From Cryomorphaceae bacterium (lineage in GTDB: Bacteria; Bacteroidota; Bacteroidia; Flavobacteriales_D; SKUL01): DNA of 32,792 nucleotides. Position numbers and translations under genes: made by a program. Position 1 is the stretch's first letter; every line of letters starts with the position of its first letter. This document shows, in pieces, positions 7,475 through 15,346 of the stretch. The stretch is taken from positions 1 to 32,792 of the forward strand of contig REDV01000147.1 in assembly GCA_007695365.1 (NCBI GenBank). Reading direction: 5' to 3'. Below the pieces are notes generated by a model. The model saw nothing but the letters and a program-made list of their open reading frames with translations, searched no databases and was not told where the DNA came from.

Positions 7475-8653
7475 ATGCGTATTTTTCGCCGCATGCAGGC
7501 TCACGACGCCCACATTCTGATTATACCGAAATGGTACCCCCACCCCGCCGATCCGCAAAACGGGTCGTTTATCCGTTCTTATGCACGGGCACTGGCTCAG
7601 GAGCAGTTGGTGAGCGTGGTTTTTCCGGTGCCGGAAAATGAGCCCGGGGCCATCAGAACTGAAGGAAACGGAAACCTTCTCGAGGTTCAGGTGCCCTACG
7701 CTTCATCACAGTTGGGTTGGTTACCCCTGCGCAAGCTCATGAACTTTTTGCGCTACTACAAAGCCCTTATGCGCGGAGCCGGGCTGGTCAGGGAACAACG
7801 TGGAAAACCTCACCTCATTCACGCGCAGGTCACCATCCGCGCCGTGTGGTTCTCCCGCCTGCTGAGCCGCAAATGGAGCATCCCGTGGATGCTTACCGAA
7901 CACAGCTCTGAGTTCCTGGACGAAAAGCCCTACGCCAGGCAGCCACTGAAGCGTATGATCAACAAGAAGCTCATTTCCGAAGCCGGACAGGTAACGGCCG
8001 TCTCCCAGGCGCTGGCGGGTGGCTTGCACAAACTCTCGGGGCGTATGGACATCCATGTGATTCCCAACCTCATCGTTTTTCCGGAATTACAGCCCCAACC
8101 ATCAACGGATGAAGTGATTCAAGTGGCTATGGTGGGCGATTTAGTGGACGAGGTGAAGAACTTCAGTGGTGCGCTTCGGGCATTGGCTGCCATTCGGCCG
8201 GAATGCAAGCCTTTTCATTTTCATCTTGTGGGCGATGGTCCTGATTGTTCAAAACTCAAAGCGCTGGCAGCATCGCTGAAAATATCAGACCTTTGCACCT
8301 TTCACGGCAGAATGGAACACGCAGCAGTGCTCAAATTTCTGCCCACCATTGACTTTCTTGTTACCAACAGCTACAAAGAAACCTTCTCGATGGTAAGCGC
8401 CGAAGCCATAGCAGCAGGAAAACCGGTTGTTGTAACGCGCTGTGGGGGCCCTGAAGAGTGGTTTGCACCCTCCTACGGACTGATGGTAGAACCCGGTAAC
8501 GACAGCGAACTCCCATCCGCACTGCTCAAAATGATGAGCAACTATCAAAACTACCCGCCCGAAAAACTGGGCGAAAACATCCGCAAGCAATTCAGCGCCA
8601 ATGAAGTGCTCAGCGCCTACCGAAACTGTTACCAAAACCTTCTGAACCACTGA
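7475..8653 (+). CDS. GT4 family glycosyltransferase
   Basis: A 392-residue retaining glycosyltransferase of GT-B fold. The N-terminal acceptor domain (about 12-200) starts with HILIIPKWYPHPADPQNGSF, typical of GT4. The C-terminal nucleotide-sugar domain (about 215-385) has LVGDGPDCSKLKALA, FHGRM, and the EX7E motif at Glu302/Glu310 (ETFSMVSAE), followed by GKPVVVTRCGGPEEW. No TM segment is seen, so it is cytosolic or peripheral on the inner membrane. The ATG at 7475 is used here; the ATG at 7493 is equally possible. Its stop overlaps the next gene's start in TGATG (8651-8655), so the two are translationally coupled and probably act on the same glycan. Sugar and acceptor are unknown. Confidence 0.9.
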   Translation: MRIFRRMQAHDAHILIIPKWYPHPADPQNGSFIRSYARALAQEQLVSVVFPVPENEPGAIRTEGNGNLLEVQVPYASSQLGWLPLRKLMNFLRYYKALMRGAGLVREQRGKPHLIHAQVTIRAVWFSRLLSRKWSIPWMLTEHSSEFLDEKPYARQPLKRMINKKLISEAGQVTAVSQALAGGLHKLSGRMDIHVIPNLIVFPELQPQPSTDEVIQVAMVGDLVDEVKNFSGALRALAAIRPECKPFHFHLVGDGPDCSKLKALAASLKISDLCTFHGRMEHAAVLKFLPTIDFLVTNSYKETFSMVSAEAIAAGKPVVVTRCGGPEEWFAPSYGLMVEPGNDSELPSALLKMMSNYQNYPPEKLGENIRKQFSANEVLSAYRNCYQNLLNH

Positions 8654-10302
8654 TGGCCCCCAAAGAAATGCGCGTGGGTTTGTTGCTGAACGGGCTCTAC
8701 CTTCAGGCATGGCAGGTACGCGCCGTGGAAGAGCTTCAAACCGTGTCGGGGGTGCAAGTTGTGGTGGGCATTCTACCTGTGGAGAGCAACCCAAGTCCCG
8801 CCAGATCATTCTGGTCGAAACTGAATGCTACCGTGCTTTACCGTTGGTACCTCAAGCGCCTGCATATTAAACAGTTGTGCGAATCCACGCCCGAATGGCT
8901 GCAAAAACTACCGCTGATCAGGGTGCAGGCTGTGGAGCAAAAAGGAAGCACCTTTTTCTCAGAAAACGACCTCAACGCCATCCGCGCGCACAAGCCTGAT
9001 GTGCTGTTGCGCTTTGGTTTCAACATTCTGCGCGGTGAGGTGCTGCATGTTGCCCCGTTCGGCATTTGGTCTTTTCACCACGGCGACGAGCAGTTCTACC
9101 GGGGTGGACCTCCTGCTTTCTGGGAAATTCTGCACGGCAAAAAAGTGGTGGGTAGTATTTTACAACGGCTTACCGAAAAGCTCGACGGCGGCATCGTGCT
9201 CAAAAAGGGCCATTTTCCTGTGACCTTGCACTCGCTCAGCGAAACGCACAATCGGCTGCTGGAACACACCGCCCTCTGGCCGGCCCAGGTAGCGCGCGAC
9301 GTGCTCAACGGCGTGCTGAACCTGAACGATTGCAAATCAGCCCCGACCGAGGCTCCAGTGTATCGTTTTCCGCGAAACTTCACCATGGTGTTGTGGTTGT
9401 TGAAATCGGTGAAATACCGCTTGCTCTTTCACTGGAACGACCTGTTTAAAGCCGAGCAATGGAACGTGGCGGTGCTGAACCAGGCCGTCGCCGACATTCC
9501 CGAAAAAGGCCTTTATACTGAAGCCCAATGGCTGCCAGAGCAAAGTGCCAATGATTTTCGGGCCGATGCTTTTGGACTGCATCACGGTGAAGAAAAGCTG
9601 ATTCTCTGCGAGGCCTACAACTATGAAAGCGGTCGTGGAGAAATACTGGCCGTGAACGAGCAGGGCGAAGCACGCAAGGTGCTACCAGACAGCAATCACC
9701 ACCGCTCCTACCCTTTTGTGTTTCGTTTTAAAGGAGACACTTACTGCATGCCTGAGTGTTTTGAAAGCAATCGCCTCGACGTGTTTAAGTGGAATCCCGC
9801 CCAACGAGGCTTTTCATTTTTCAAAACATTGCTGCACGATATTCGGGTGATTGACGCCACGCTGTGCGAGATTTCGGGCAGGTGGTGGATTTTCTGTACG
9901 CGCCGTGAGCGCTCCAACTACGCACTGGAACTCTTTCACGCCGATCACCCCATGGGGCCGTTTGAGGCGCACACCAACAATCCTGTAAAATGGGATGTGC
10001 GAAGCTCGCGACCTGCGGGCAATGTGTTTGAAGCGAACGACCATTGGTATCGTCCGGCACAGGATTGCAGCGCAACCTATGGTGGTCGCATCGTACTTTT
10101 TGAAATTCTCGAAATCAGCGAAAAGGCCTATGCAGAGCGCGAAGTCCGTGTGCTTAATCCGATAAAACCCTACGGCGAGGGCATTCACACGCTGGCTGAT
10201 TACGACGGCACACGCACCATCATAGACGGCAAACGGTACCGGTTTTCACGGGCAAAGTTTTGGCGACGATTAAAGTCGAGGCTCGGAATGGCTTCCGGCT
10301 AA
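8653..10302 (+). CDS. Formyltransferase-like / GINT1-like propeller fusion protein
   Basis: A 549-residue protein with two parts. Residues about 5-225 resemble the formyltransferase N-terminal domain (Formyl_trans_N, as in methionyl-tRNA and sugar formyltransferases): [20 protein letters not shown] and [11 protein letters not shown]. Compared with the Asn-x-His...Asp active site of that family, the Asn position is Ser140, while His142 and Asp178 remain. Residues about 268-530 resemble the beta-propeller domain found at the N-terminus of plant glucosamine inositolphosphorylceramide transferase (GINT1): [43 protein letters not shown] and RPAGNVF. Coupled by TGATG to a GT4 enzyme, it probably modifies an amino sugar of a surface glycan; formyl transfer itself is not certain. 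Its stop overlaps that of the convergent menB by 3 nt. Confidence 0.82.
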   Translation: MAPKEMRVGLLLNGLYLQAWQVRAVEELQTVSGVQVVVGILPVESNPSPARSFWSKLNATVLYRWYLKRLHIKQLCESTPEWLQKLPLIRVQAVEQKGSTFFSENDLNAIRAHKPDVLLRFGFNILRGEVLHVAPFGIWSFHHGDEQFYRGGPPAFWEILHGKKVVGSILQRLTEKLDGGIVLKKGHFPVTLHSLSETHNRLLEHTALWPAQVARDVLNGVLNLNDCKSAPTEAPVYRFPRNFTMVLWLLKSVKYRLLFHWNDLFKAEQWNVAVLNQAVADIPEKGLYTEAQWLPEQSANDFRADAFGLHHGEEKLILCEAYNYESGRGEILAVNEQGEARKVLPDSNHHRSYPFVFRFKGDTYCMPECFESNRLDVFKWNPAQRGFSFFKTLLHDIRVIDATLCEISGRWWIFCTRRERSNYALELFHADHPMGPFEAHTNNPVKWDVRSSRPAGNVFEANDHWYRPAQDCSATYGGRIVLFEILEISEKAYAEREVRVLNPIKPYGEGIHTLADYDGTRTIIDGKRYRFSRAKFWRRLKSRLGMASG

Positions 10303-11138
10303 AGTGACAACCAGGGGAACTTTGAAAAATCGGGTTTTCGTTTTTCGAGAAAAGCGTTGCGTCCTTCTTCGGCTTCTTCGGTCATGTATGCGAGGCGCGT
10401 GGCTTCGCCGGCAAACACCTGTTGGCCCACAATGCCGTCGTCGGTAAGGTTAAACGCGAACTTAATCATACGAATCGCCGTGGGGCTTTTGGCTAAAATT
10501 TCCTGCGCCCACTGCCATGCGGTTTCTTCCAGCTCGGCGTGGGGCACTACTGCGTTTACCATGCCCATTTCAAAGGCTTCCTGAGCCGAGTAATTTCTTC
10601 CGAGGAAGAATATCTCACGCGCCCGTTTCTGCCCTACCTGTTTGGCTAAGTAGGCCGAGCCGTATCCACCGTCGAAGCTGGCCACATCGGCATCCGTTTG
10701 TTTAAAAATAGCGTGTTCCTTACTGGCAATGGTCATGTCGCATACCACGTGCAGACTATGTCCGCCGCCCACAGCCCAACCGGGCACCACGCAGATCACC
10801 ACTTTGCTCATCATGCGAATAAGGCGTTGAATATCGAGCACATTGAGGCGTTGTACACCGTCCTCGCCTTCGTAGCCACGTGCTCCACGCACTTTTTGAT
10901 CGCCGCCTGAGCAAAACGCATACTTGCCATCTTTGGCCGGGCCTTCGCCGGTGAGAAGCACAACTCCGATCCTGACATCCTCGCGCGCATCGATCAGGGC
11001 TTGCTCAAGTTCAAAAAGGGTTTTGGGCCGAAAGGCATTGCGCACTTCGGGGCGGTTGAATGCGATACGGGCCACGCCCCCGCTCTTTTTGTAGGTGATG
11101 TCTTCGTATTCATTGACGGTGGTCCATTCAGGCTTCAT
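10299..11138 (-). CDS. menB: 1,4-dihydroxy-2-naphthoyl-CoA synthase
   Basis: A 279-residue crotonase-fold enzyme of menaquinone synthesis that cyclises o-succinylbenzoyl-CoA to 1,4-dihydroxy-2-naphthoyl-CoA in the cytosol. Hallmarks: [14 protein letters not shown] (72-85, oxyanion hole and flexible loop), [17 protein letters not shown] (119-135), [28 protein letters not shown] (154-181) and the C-terminal [23 protein letters not shown]. The [12 protein letters not shown] stretch has Asp149 where E. coli MenB has the bicarbonate-binding Gly, which marks a bicarbonate-independent type II MenB. No other men gene is in the window. A complete promoter lies at 11165-11194. The convergent upstream gene overlaps at the stop codons (10300-10302). 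Confidence 0.95.
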   Translation of the reverse strand: MKPEWTTVNEYEDITYKKSGGVARIAFNRPEVRNAFRPKTLFELEQALIDAREDVRIGVVLLTGEGPAKDGKYAFCSGGDQKVRGARGYEGEDGVQRLNVLDIQRLIRMMSKVVICVVPGWAVGGGHSLHVVCDMTIASKEHAIFKQTDADVASFDGGYGSAYLAKQVGQKRAREIFFLGRNYSAQEAFEMGMVNAVVPHAELEETAWQWAQEILAKSPTAIRMIKFAFNLTDDGIVGQQVFAGEATRLAYMTEEAEEGRNAFLEKRKPDFSKFPWLSL

Positions 11139-11164
11139 GGTAGGTCATTATTTAAGTGGCGCAG

Positions 11165-11194
11165 CAAATCTAACACTTAGCAGTGTTCCTCCAA
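11165..11194 (-). promoter_or_regulatory. menB promoter
   Basis: On the minus strand TTG (11194-11192) is followed after 19 nt by TAGATTTG (11172-11165), matching the Bacteroidota TTG/TAnnTTTG promoter. The -7 box ends 26 nt before the menB ATG. Confidence 0.65.
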
Positions 11195-11238
11195 TAGCTA
11201 AATGTTTTGGCAGACCCGTTCCCGAATCGAACCAGGCT

Positions 11239-11439
11239 TTAATCTCCAGGCTCCAACTCAAACAGCTCCTCCACCGAAGCCTCCAGCACGCTCGCCATTT
11301 TCAAGGCCAGCAAGGTGGATGGATTGAAATTTCCCTTTTCGATATTGTTGATAGCCTGACGACTCACCCCCACTTTTTCGGCCAGTGCGGCCTGGGTCAA
11401 ATTGTGCTTTGCCCGCGCAACTTTTAAATGATTCTTCAT
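11239..11439 (-). CDS. Small XRE-family HTH regulator
   Basis: A 66-residue protein that is essentially one Cro/C1-type helix-turn-helix: LKVARAKHNLTQAALAEKV, then VSRQAINNIEKGNFNPS as the recognition region, ending EELFELEPGD. The ATG at 11439 is used; the frame stays open further but runs through the neighbouring membrane gene and adds no HTH sequence. It starts 5 nt after the stop of the membrane protein gene, so they are one operon. Small stand-alone HTH proteins next to a small membrane protein are common in Bacteroidota and other phyla, and the HTH usually controls its own operon. Target sites are not proven; AAAGTA/TACTTT half-sites upstream are candidates. Confidence 0.85.
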   Translation of the reverse strand: MKNHLKVARAKHNLTQAALAEKVGVSRQAINNIEKGNFNPSTLLALKMASVLEASVEELFELEPGD

Positions 11440-11444
11440 GGTCC

Positions 11445-11876
11445 TCAGTTTTTCATTTTGCGCCAGTAATTCAATCGAAACAGCACTACGTAAAACAACA
11501 ATGGCATGAACAAATGGTATATCATCACCGACCAAAATGCATCGTCGAAAAATATCCAAACACTGATGAGTACAATGGCATAATACACTGCGAAGGACCA
11601 CAATAGACTCTGTAAACGAATGTTCGCAACAAACTCATCTTCGATTCGCTCACGCGAGTATGCGACCACCATCAGCCCAATGAGGATTAGCGACAAAGCT
11701 ATCTCGTCAATGAGGTTTTGTGTGTTCATAAAAGGCATTTCGGGATGGGTTTCAACCGCCAGCCATTGTGGCCTTACATCGAGGTACATGGCTGCCGAAC
11801 CTATCAAAAGTCCAAACGCCGTAAGCATCAATCCGAGCCATTTCAGTCGATGGGGAAGCAAAGGAACTGTTTTCAT
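11445..11876 (-). CDS. Four-helix integral membrane protein paired with HTH regulator
   Basis: A 143-residue protein, not assigned to a named family. The ATG at 11876 is preferred over 11954, because the longer form would overlap a terminator and part of the preceding gene. Hydrophobic segments lie at about residues 12-32 (LGLMLTAFGLLIGSAAMYL), 56-75 (IALSLILIGLMVVAY), 90-110 (LLWSFAVYYAIVLISVWIFF) and 115-135 (SVMIYHLFMPLLFYVVLF). No catalytic motif is seen. The C-terminus is basic (RLNYWRKMKN), suggesting it faces the cytosol. It is directly followed by the small XRE regulator, so the pair probably forms a self-regulated unit; the function is unknown. Confidence 0.78.
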   Translation of the reverse strand: MKTVPLLPHRLKWLGLMLTAFGLLIGSAAMYLDVRPQWLAVETHPEMPFMNTQNLIDEIALSLILIGLMVVAYSRERIEDEFVANIRLQSLLWSFAVYYAIVLISVWIFFDDAFWSVMIYHLFMPLLFYVVLFRLNYWRKMKN

Positions 11877-11900
11877 ATTCTGATTTTTTCTGAAAGTACT

Positions 11901-11935
11901 AAAAAGGAGAATAGCTCCGAGAAGCCATTCTCCTT
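11901..11935 (-). terminator. Rho-independent terminator of the small lipoprotein gene
   Basis: On the minus strand AAGGAGAAT (11935-11927) pairs perfectly with ATTCTCCTT (11912-11904). The inner GGCT/AGCT extends the stem to 13 bp (one G-T pair) with loop TCTCGG, and T residues follow. It lies 12 nt after the lipoprotein stop and separates that gene from the membrane/HTH operon. Confidence 0.82.
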
Positions 11936-11947
11936 GAAATTTACACA

Positions 11948-12319
11948 CTAACAATCATCATCAGCGTAGTAAGTCCCGCCATCCTCATAGATTTTGAGAC
12001 ATCTTCCCGGGTTATCCTCCAACCATTGTTGTACACAACGGGCAAATGATATTCCAGAACCTTCGCAAACAATTGCCCGAAAACTAGCAGGTGCTTCTTG
12101 AGCCACGATAATCGTTTGGATTTCACCGGCTTTTTCCTGAACCAGCAAATGATTATTCTCGTCAAGCATGGTCAGGTAGTAGAGAAGATCTTTTTCAAAT
12201 TCATCAGATGCCTTCTCTGTTTTTACTTCCTGTTTTTCTGGGGCATTCTTGGTACAAGAAATACCAAAGATTCCTCCCATTAAAACAAGAATTCCGAAAA
12301 TTAAAATTGGTTTTTTCAT
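11948..12319 (-). CDS. Small Cys-rich putative lipoprotein
   Basis: A 123-residue protein of no recognised family. The N-terminus is a signal peptide running to FGISC (Cys22); Gly at -3 is a weak lipobox, but it falls within the relaxed pattern of Bacteroidota lipoproteins. The mature part has a charged linker (residues 23-45), a helical segment, and a C-terminal block with Cys85, Cys95, Cys107 and the terminal Cys123, enough for two disulfides in the periplasm or outside the cell. The ending is YYADDDC. The gene is its own transcription unit, with a full promoter at 12366-12396 and a terminator at 11901-11935. A 7-bp inverted repeat over the -7 box suggests repression, possibly by the HTH protein encoded next door. 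Confidence 0.78.
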   Translation of the reverse strand: MKKPILIFGILVLMGGIFGISCTKNAPEKQEVKTEKASDEFEKDLLYYLTMLDENNHLLVQEKAGEIQTIIVAQEAPASFRAIVCEGSGISFARCVQQWLEDNPGRCLKIYEDGGTYYADDDC

Positions 12320-12365
12320 CGTTTATTGGATTTAAGTGAATAACTAAAAAAGTGGTTAACCGCCT

Positions 12366-12396
12366 CAAAAGTAATACATACTTTTCTTTTTGTCAA
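12366..12396 (-). promoter_or_regulatory. Promoter with inverted repeat for the small lipoprotein
   Basis: On the minus strand TTG (12396-12394), 20 nt, then TACTTTTG (12373-12366): a full Bacteroidota promoter. AAAAGTA (12367-12373) and TACTTTT (12379-12385) form a perfect inverted repeat with a 5-nt spacer that covers the -7 box, so it is a candidate operator. The start codon is 46 nt downstream, leaving room for a normal leader. Confidence 0.68.
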
Positions 12397-12469
12397 GTTT
12401 TCTTTACTTTTTAAGATCTTGAATAGAATTTGTGGGGTTGTTCTGCACTCAGTCGACCCATCCCCAGCC

Positions 12470-12772
12470 CTTCCCTCGCGAGGGAAGCGTGCGCGAATAG
12501 CTGTTTATTCGGCATCAACTTTTCATCTCACGGACGAAATTCTGCCCGCGTAAATGAAGTCTGCTTATTACCAAATTGATTAGCGAGAAATGCAACTCGC
12601 CGCTCCCGGCGGCTTACGCATTCCCCTCTCCGAGAGGGATTAGGGGTGTGTTGTGTAAACCCACCCCAGCACCGACGTTCAAAATGTCGGTATGTACAAA
12701 ATTCGGTTTATCGGCGCCACCTCGCTGGCGGGAACCGACATCCGCATGACGGTGGCGGGGATTTGAGCCGCC
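12470..12772. repeat. Gene-free region with several short palindromes
   Basis: The 12397-12812 interval has no supportable gene. It contains a perfect 18-bp palindrome CTTCCCTCGCGAGGGAAG (12470-12487), CCCTCTC-C-GAGAGGG (12624-12638), ACCGAC/GTCGGT (12671-12691) and GGCGG/CCGCC (12754-12772). The GC-rich character differs from the AT-rich promoter just beside it. None is followed by a clear T-run, so they are noted as interspersed palindromes and not called as terminators. Confidence 0.5.
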
Positions 12773-12812
12773 ATTTCATTTTTGAGTGCTTTATCTCATT
12801 CTGACCACCAGC

Positions 12813-13616
12813 TCACATCTCCAACCCGGCTCGCTCAAACACATACCCTTGGCGCTGCAACCACGAGCAGCGCACTTCTTTCTCATCGCCTCCACCGGAC
12901 AAAAATTGTGGTGGTGTGAGACCAGCATGAAGAGCGGCGCGGTGGTAGAAGGTTTTTTTGGGTGGGTGGGCGGGGGCACATGCGTTTAAAACCGCGCCGT
13001 GTACCTGGTTCTCTATCAAATGAACAATTACTCCTACAGCATCTTCACGGTGAATGAAGTTCACGGGGGCGTCGCCGGAAGGAACGTCCTTGCGACCTGC
13101 GAAAAAACGGCCGGGGTGTCTGTCTGGCCCGTAAAGACCTCCAAAGCGCACAACACAGGCCTTCCCTCCTGTTTTTTTCATCAACAAATCCTCACAACGA
13201 AGCAATGCGCGCCCTGAAGCAGTATCAGGACGTCGAACCGCATCATCGTCAACCGAGCCCTTTACCGATCCAAAAACCGAAGTGCTGCTCACAAAAATGA
13301 TTTGCTCCACCCCAAATTCGAGGGCCTTGTTCAACAAATGGGAAATTTCCTGAGGATGGCGCAATTCTACATCAGGGTCTCTCCTACCCGGCGGAATATT
13401 GATAACCAACACCTTTGCAGACAAACACTCCTCAAGCCTTTCGCCTTCTACCTCCGGATTAAGCACCAATCTGAAAGCTCGCATTCCTTCCTCCACCAAA
13501 CTATCAACACCTTTCTGCGAGGTGCGAGAGCCCGTCACGTTTTTTCCGCGAGAAGCGAGTTCCTCGTAAAGGGCTTTACCCAACCACCCGAGACCTACAA
13601 TACAAACATCAACCAT
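12813..13616 (-). CDS. NAD(P)-binding SDR-like protein (YeeZ-type), last gene of importer operon
   Basis: A 267-residue protein with an N-terminal Rossmann fold: VCIVGLGWLG (Gly8, Gly10, Gly13) binds NAD(P). FVSSTSVFG near the middle is the extended-SDR serine region, and FGGLYGPDRHPGRFFAGR and NFIHREDAV are typical of the epimerase/YeeZ-like group. The classical YxxxK catalytic pair is not visible after the serine strand (ASGRALLRCED is found instead), as in atypical SDRs, so catalysis is uncertain. Its ATG follows the importer ATPase stop by only 3 nt, so it is the fourth gene of the operon. A role in handling the imported ligand is an inference from position only. Confidence 0.83.
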   Translation of the reverse strand: MVDVCIVGLGWLGKALYEELASRGKNVTGSRTSQKGVDSLVEEGMRAFRLVLNPEVEGERLEECLSAKVLVINIPPGRRDPDVELRHPQEISHLLNKALEFGVEQIIFVSSTSVFGSVKGSVDDDAVRRPDTASGRALLRCEDLLMKKTGGKACVVRFGGLYGPDRHPGRFFAGRKDVPSGDAPVNFIHREDAVGVIVHLIENQVHGAVLNACAPAHPPKKTFYHRAALHAGLTPPQFLSGGGDEKEVRCSWLQRQGYVFERAGLEM

Positions 13617-13619
13617 GCG

Positions 13620-14330
13620 CTACGATTTGATTCCCATTAGTGATCGCACCTCCAAAACAGCATTTCCTCCCTGAGGCACATAGGTGTGAACAGCACCTTT
13701 GTCGTCAATCACCCAACACAGTGAAGCCGATTCACAGGCCCTTTCAATTTCGTGTGTGGAATAAACCACCATACGCTCATTGAGTTCGGCGAGGAGGGCA
13801 AAAACCTCATCTTTTCCGCGCACATCCAGAAACGAGGTGGGTTCGTCCATCAACACCACGGGAGTGTCCTGCGCCAGCGCCCGGGCTATCAGCACCCGTT
13901 GTCGCTGTCCGTCGCTCAATTGATCAAACCTCATGTCTCGAAGCGCATACACACCACAGCGCTGCATGGCACTTTCCACCACTTCCGCATCGCGCTCACT
14001 CAAACGACCGAGCAACCCCGTGTAAGGATAGCGCCCCATTTCAACCATTTCGCCGGCCGTCCAATTACCACCCCCAAAACGCTCGGTGGTCATAAAGGTC
14101 ATTCGGAGTGCGCGCTCTCTGTTGGATAGTGAGGTTATTTCTTCGCCATTCAATACCACGGATCCACTCAGTAAGGGCAGTATTCCGGCTAGGGAATGGA
14201 GCAGGGTACTTTTTCCGGTACCATTGAGCCCGAGCAGCGCAATGGATGCACCGTTTTCAACCACAGCACTCACATCTCCGAGGATCTTCTTGCCCGGATA
14301 GCCCACCGATATGTTTTTGATTTCCAGCAT
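13620..14330 (-). CDS. FecCD/BtuCD-type importer ATPase
   Basis: A 236-residue ABC ATPase. Walker A GLNGTGKS (34-41), signature LSDGQRQRV (138-146), Walker B PVVLMDEPT (157-165) and H-loop STHE (191-194) are intact. The usual Q-loop glutamine is not evident: RMTFMTTERF occupies that region, a pattern I associate with a Bacteroidota subgroup of siderophore/cobalamin/heme importer ATPases. MGRYPYTGLLGRLS just after it is also typical of that subgroup. Its ATG overlaps the permease stop by one base (TGATG), and the SDR gene follows after 3 nt. The protein acts on the cytosolic face of the inner membrane with the permease encoded upstream. Ligand not determined. Confidence 0.92.
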   Translation of the reverse strand: MLEIKNISVGYPGKKILGDVSAVVENGASIALLGLNGTGKSTLLHSLAGILPLLSGSVVLNGEEITSLSNRERALRMTFMTTERFGGGNWTAGEMVEMGRYPYTGLLGRLSERDAEVVESAMQRCGVYALRDMRFDQLSDGQRQRVLIARALAQDTPVVLMDEPTSFLDVRGKDEVFALLAELNERMVVYSTHEIERACESASLCWVIDDKGAVHTYVPQGGNAVLEVRSLMGIKS

Positions 14331-15346
14331 CAGAAATGACTCTCCAATCGTCGGTTTCTCAAAATGATAATCAGTACCACAGGGGCGCCCAGCAGCGCGG
14401 TTACTGCGTTGAGGGGCAGCATCCAGTCCAAACCAGGAAGTCGCGCCAGCAAATCACAGGCGAGTGCGGTTACGATACCCAGCAACAAGGTTCCTGGAAA
14501 CAGTAAGCGGTGGTCGCTGCTGCGCAATATCCAACGGGCGAGATGCGGAACCGCCATGCCCAAAAAAGCAATTGGGCCGCAAAAAGCCGTTACCACACCT
14601 GCAATCAATCCGGTGAGGATGATGATCTGTACCCTCACTCGCTGCACGTCCACACCCACGCTGCGGGCAAAGGTTTCGCCGGAAACCAATGCATTCATGG
14701 GTTTTAGCAACGACATGGCTAATGAAATGGACGGGAGCACCACCAGCGCAAGCAATCCAACTTGTTGCCACGACAGTCCGGCAAAACTCCCAAATCCCCA
14801 AAAAACAAACTGTTGCAAGGACTCTTTCGTGGCAAACAGCTCAAGAATCGACACCACCGAACCCACCGCATAGCCCAACATAAGTCCGAGAATGAGCAGC
14901 GTAACATTGCTGTTTACGCGCTTGAGCGCCAACAGCAGAATTCCCAAAATCAACAAGGCTCCTGCAAGGGCTCCCGCCACACTAGCCAGGTTCATCCCCC
15001 ATCCTGGAATCATGGCGCCTCCCAGAAACAACACCACAATGGCCACCCCAAGGCTCGCACCCGAAGAAATTCCCAGTACCGATGGCCCCGCGAGCGGATT
15101 TCTGAACAAAGACTGAAGCATCAAACCGCTTACAGACAAACCCGCACCGGCAAGAATGGCCGTAATGGAAGATGGCAATCGCGACTGCCAGATAATGAGG
15201 TGATGACTCATATCGGGAGCTCCGTGGCTCATAAAAATGCGGATAATCTCACCAAATGGAATGGAGACAGACCCCAGCGAAATGCTTAGCAACCAGAGAA
15301 AAACTGCTGCTCCGGCCATCCATACAAATGACGAATTACGGCTCAT
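14330..15346 (-). CDS. FecCD-family importer permease
   Basis: A 338-residue polytopic membrane protein of the FecCD/BtuC family, which imports iron-siderophores, heme or cobalamin. The start at 15346 (MSRNSSFVW) is preferred over 15400, which would extend further into the upstream gene without adding family sequence. Typical motifs: RLPSSITAILAGAGLSVSGLMLQSLFRNPLAGPSVLGISSGASLG in the N-terminal half, and GPIAFLGMAVPHLARWILRSSDHRLLFPG plus LPLNAVTALLGAPVVLIIILR near the end. Around nine or ten TM helices are visible. It overlaps the binding-protein gene by 11 nt and the ATPase gene by 1 nt, so the three are translationally coupled. Confidence 0.94.
   Translation of the reverse strand: MSRNSSFVWMAGAAVFLWLLSISLGSVSIPFGEIIRIFMSHGAPDMSHHLIIWQSRLPSSITAILAGAGLSVSGLMLQSLFRNPLAGPSVLGISSGASLGVAIVVLFLGGAMIPGWGMNLASVAGALAGALLILGILLLALKRVNSNVTLLILGLMLGYAVGSVVSILELFATKESLQQFVFWGFGSFAGLSWQQVGLLALVVLPSISLAMSLLKPMNALVSGETFARSVGVDVQRVRVQIIILTGLIAGVVTAFCGPIAFLGMAVPHLARWILRSSDHRLLFPGTLLLGIVTALACDLLARLPGLDWMLPLNAVTALLGAPVVLIIILRNRRLESHF

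Noticed and set aside
7219-7494. 91-residue minus-strand open frame
   Set aside because: It is read through tRNA-His (the VVVAQLVRAPDCGSGG stretch is a classic translation of a tRNA) and its terminator.
14762-15289. 175-residue plus-strand open frame
   Set aside because: Antisense to the FecCD permease; low-complexity Gln/Arg/Asn composition typical of a shadow frame.
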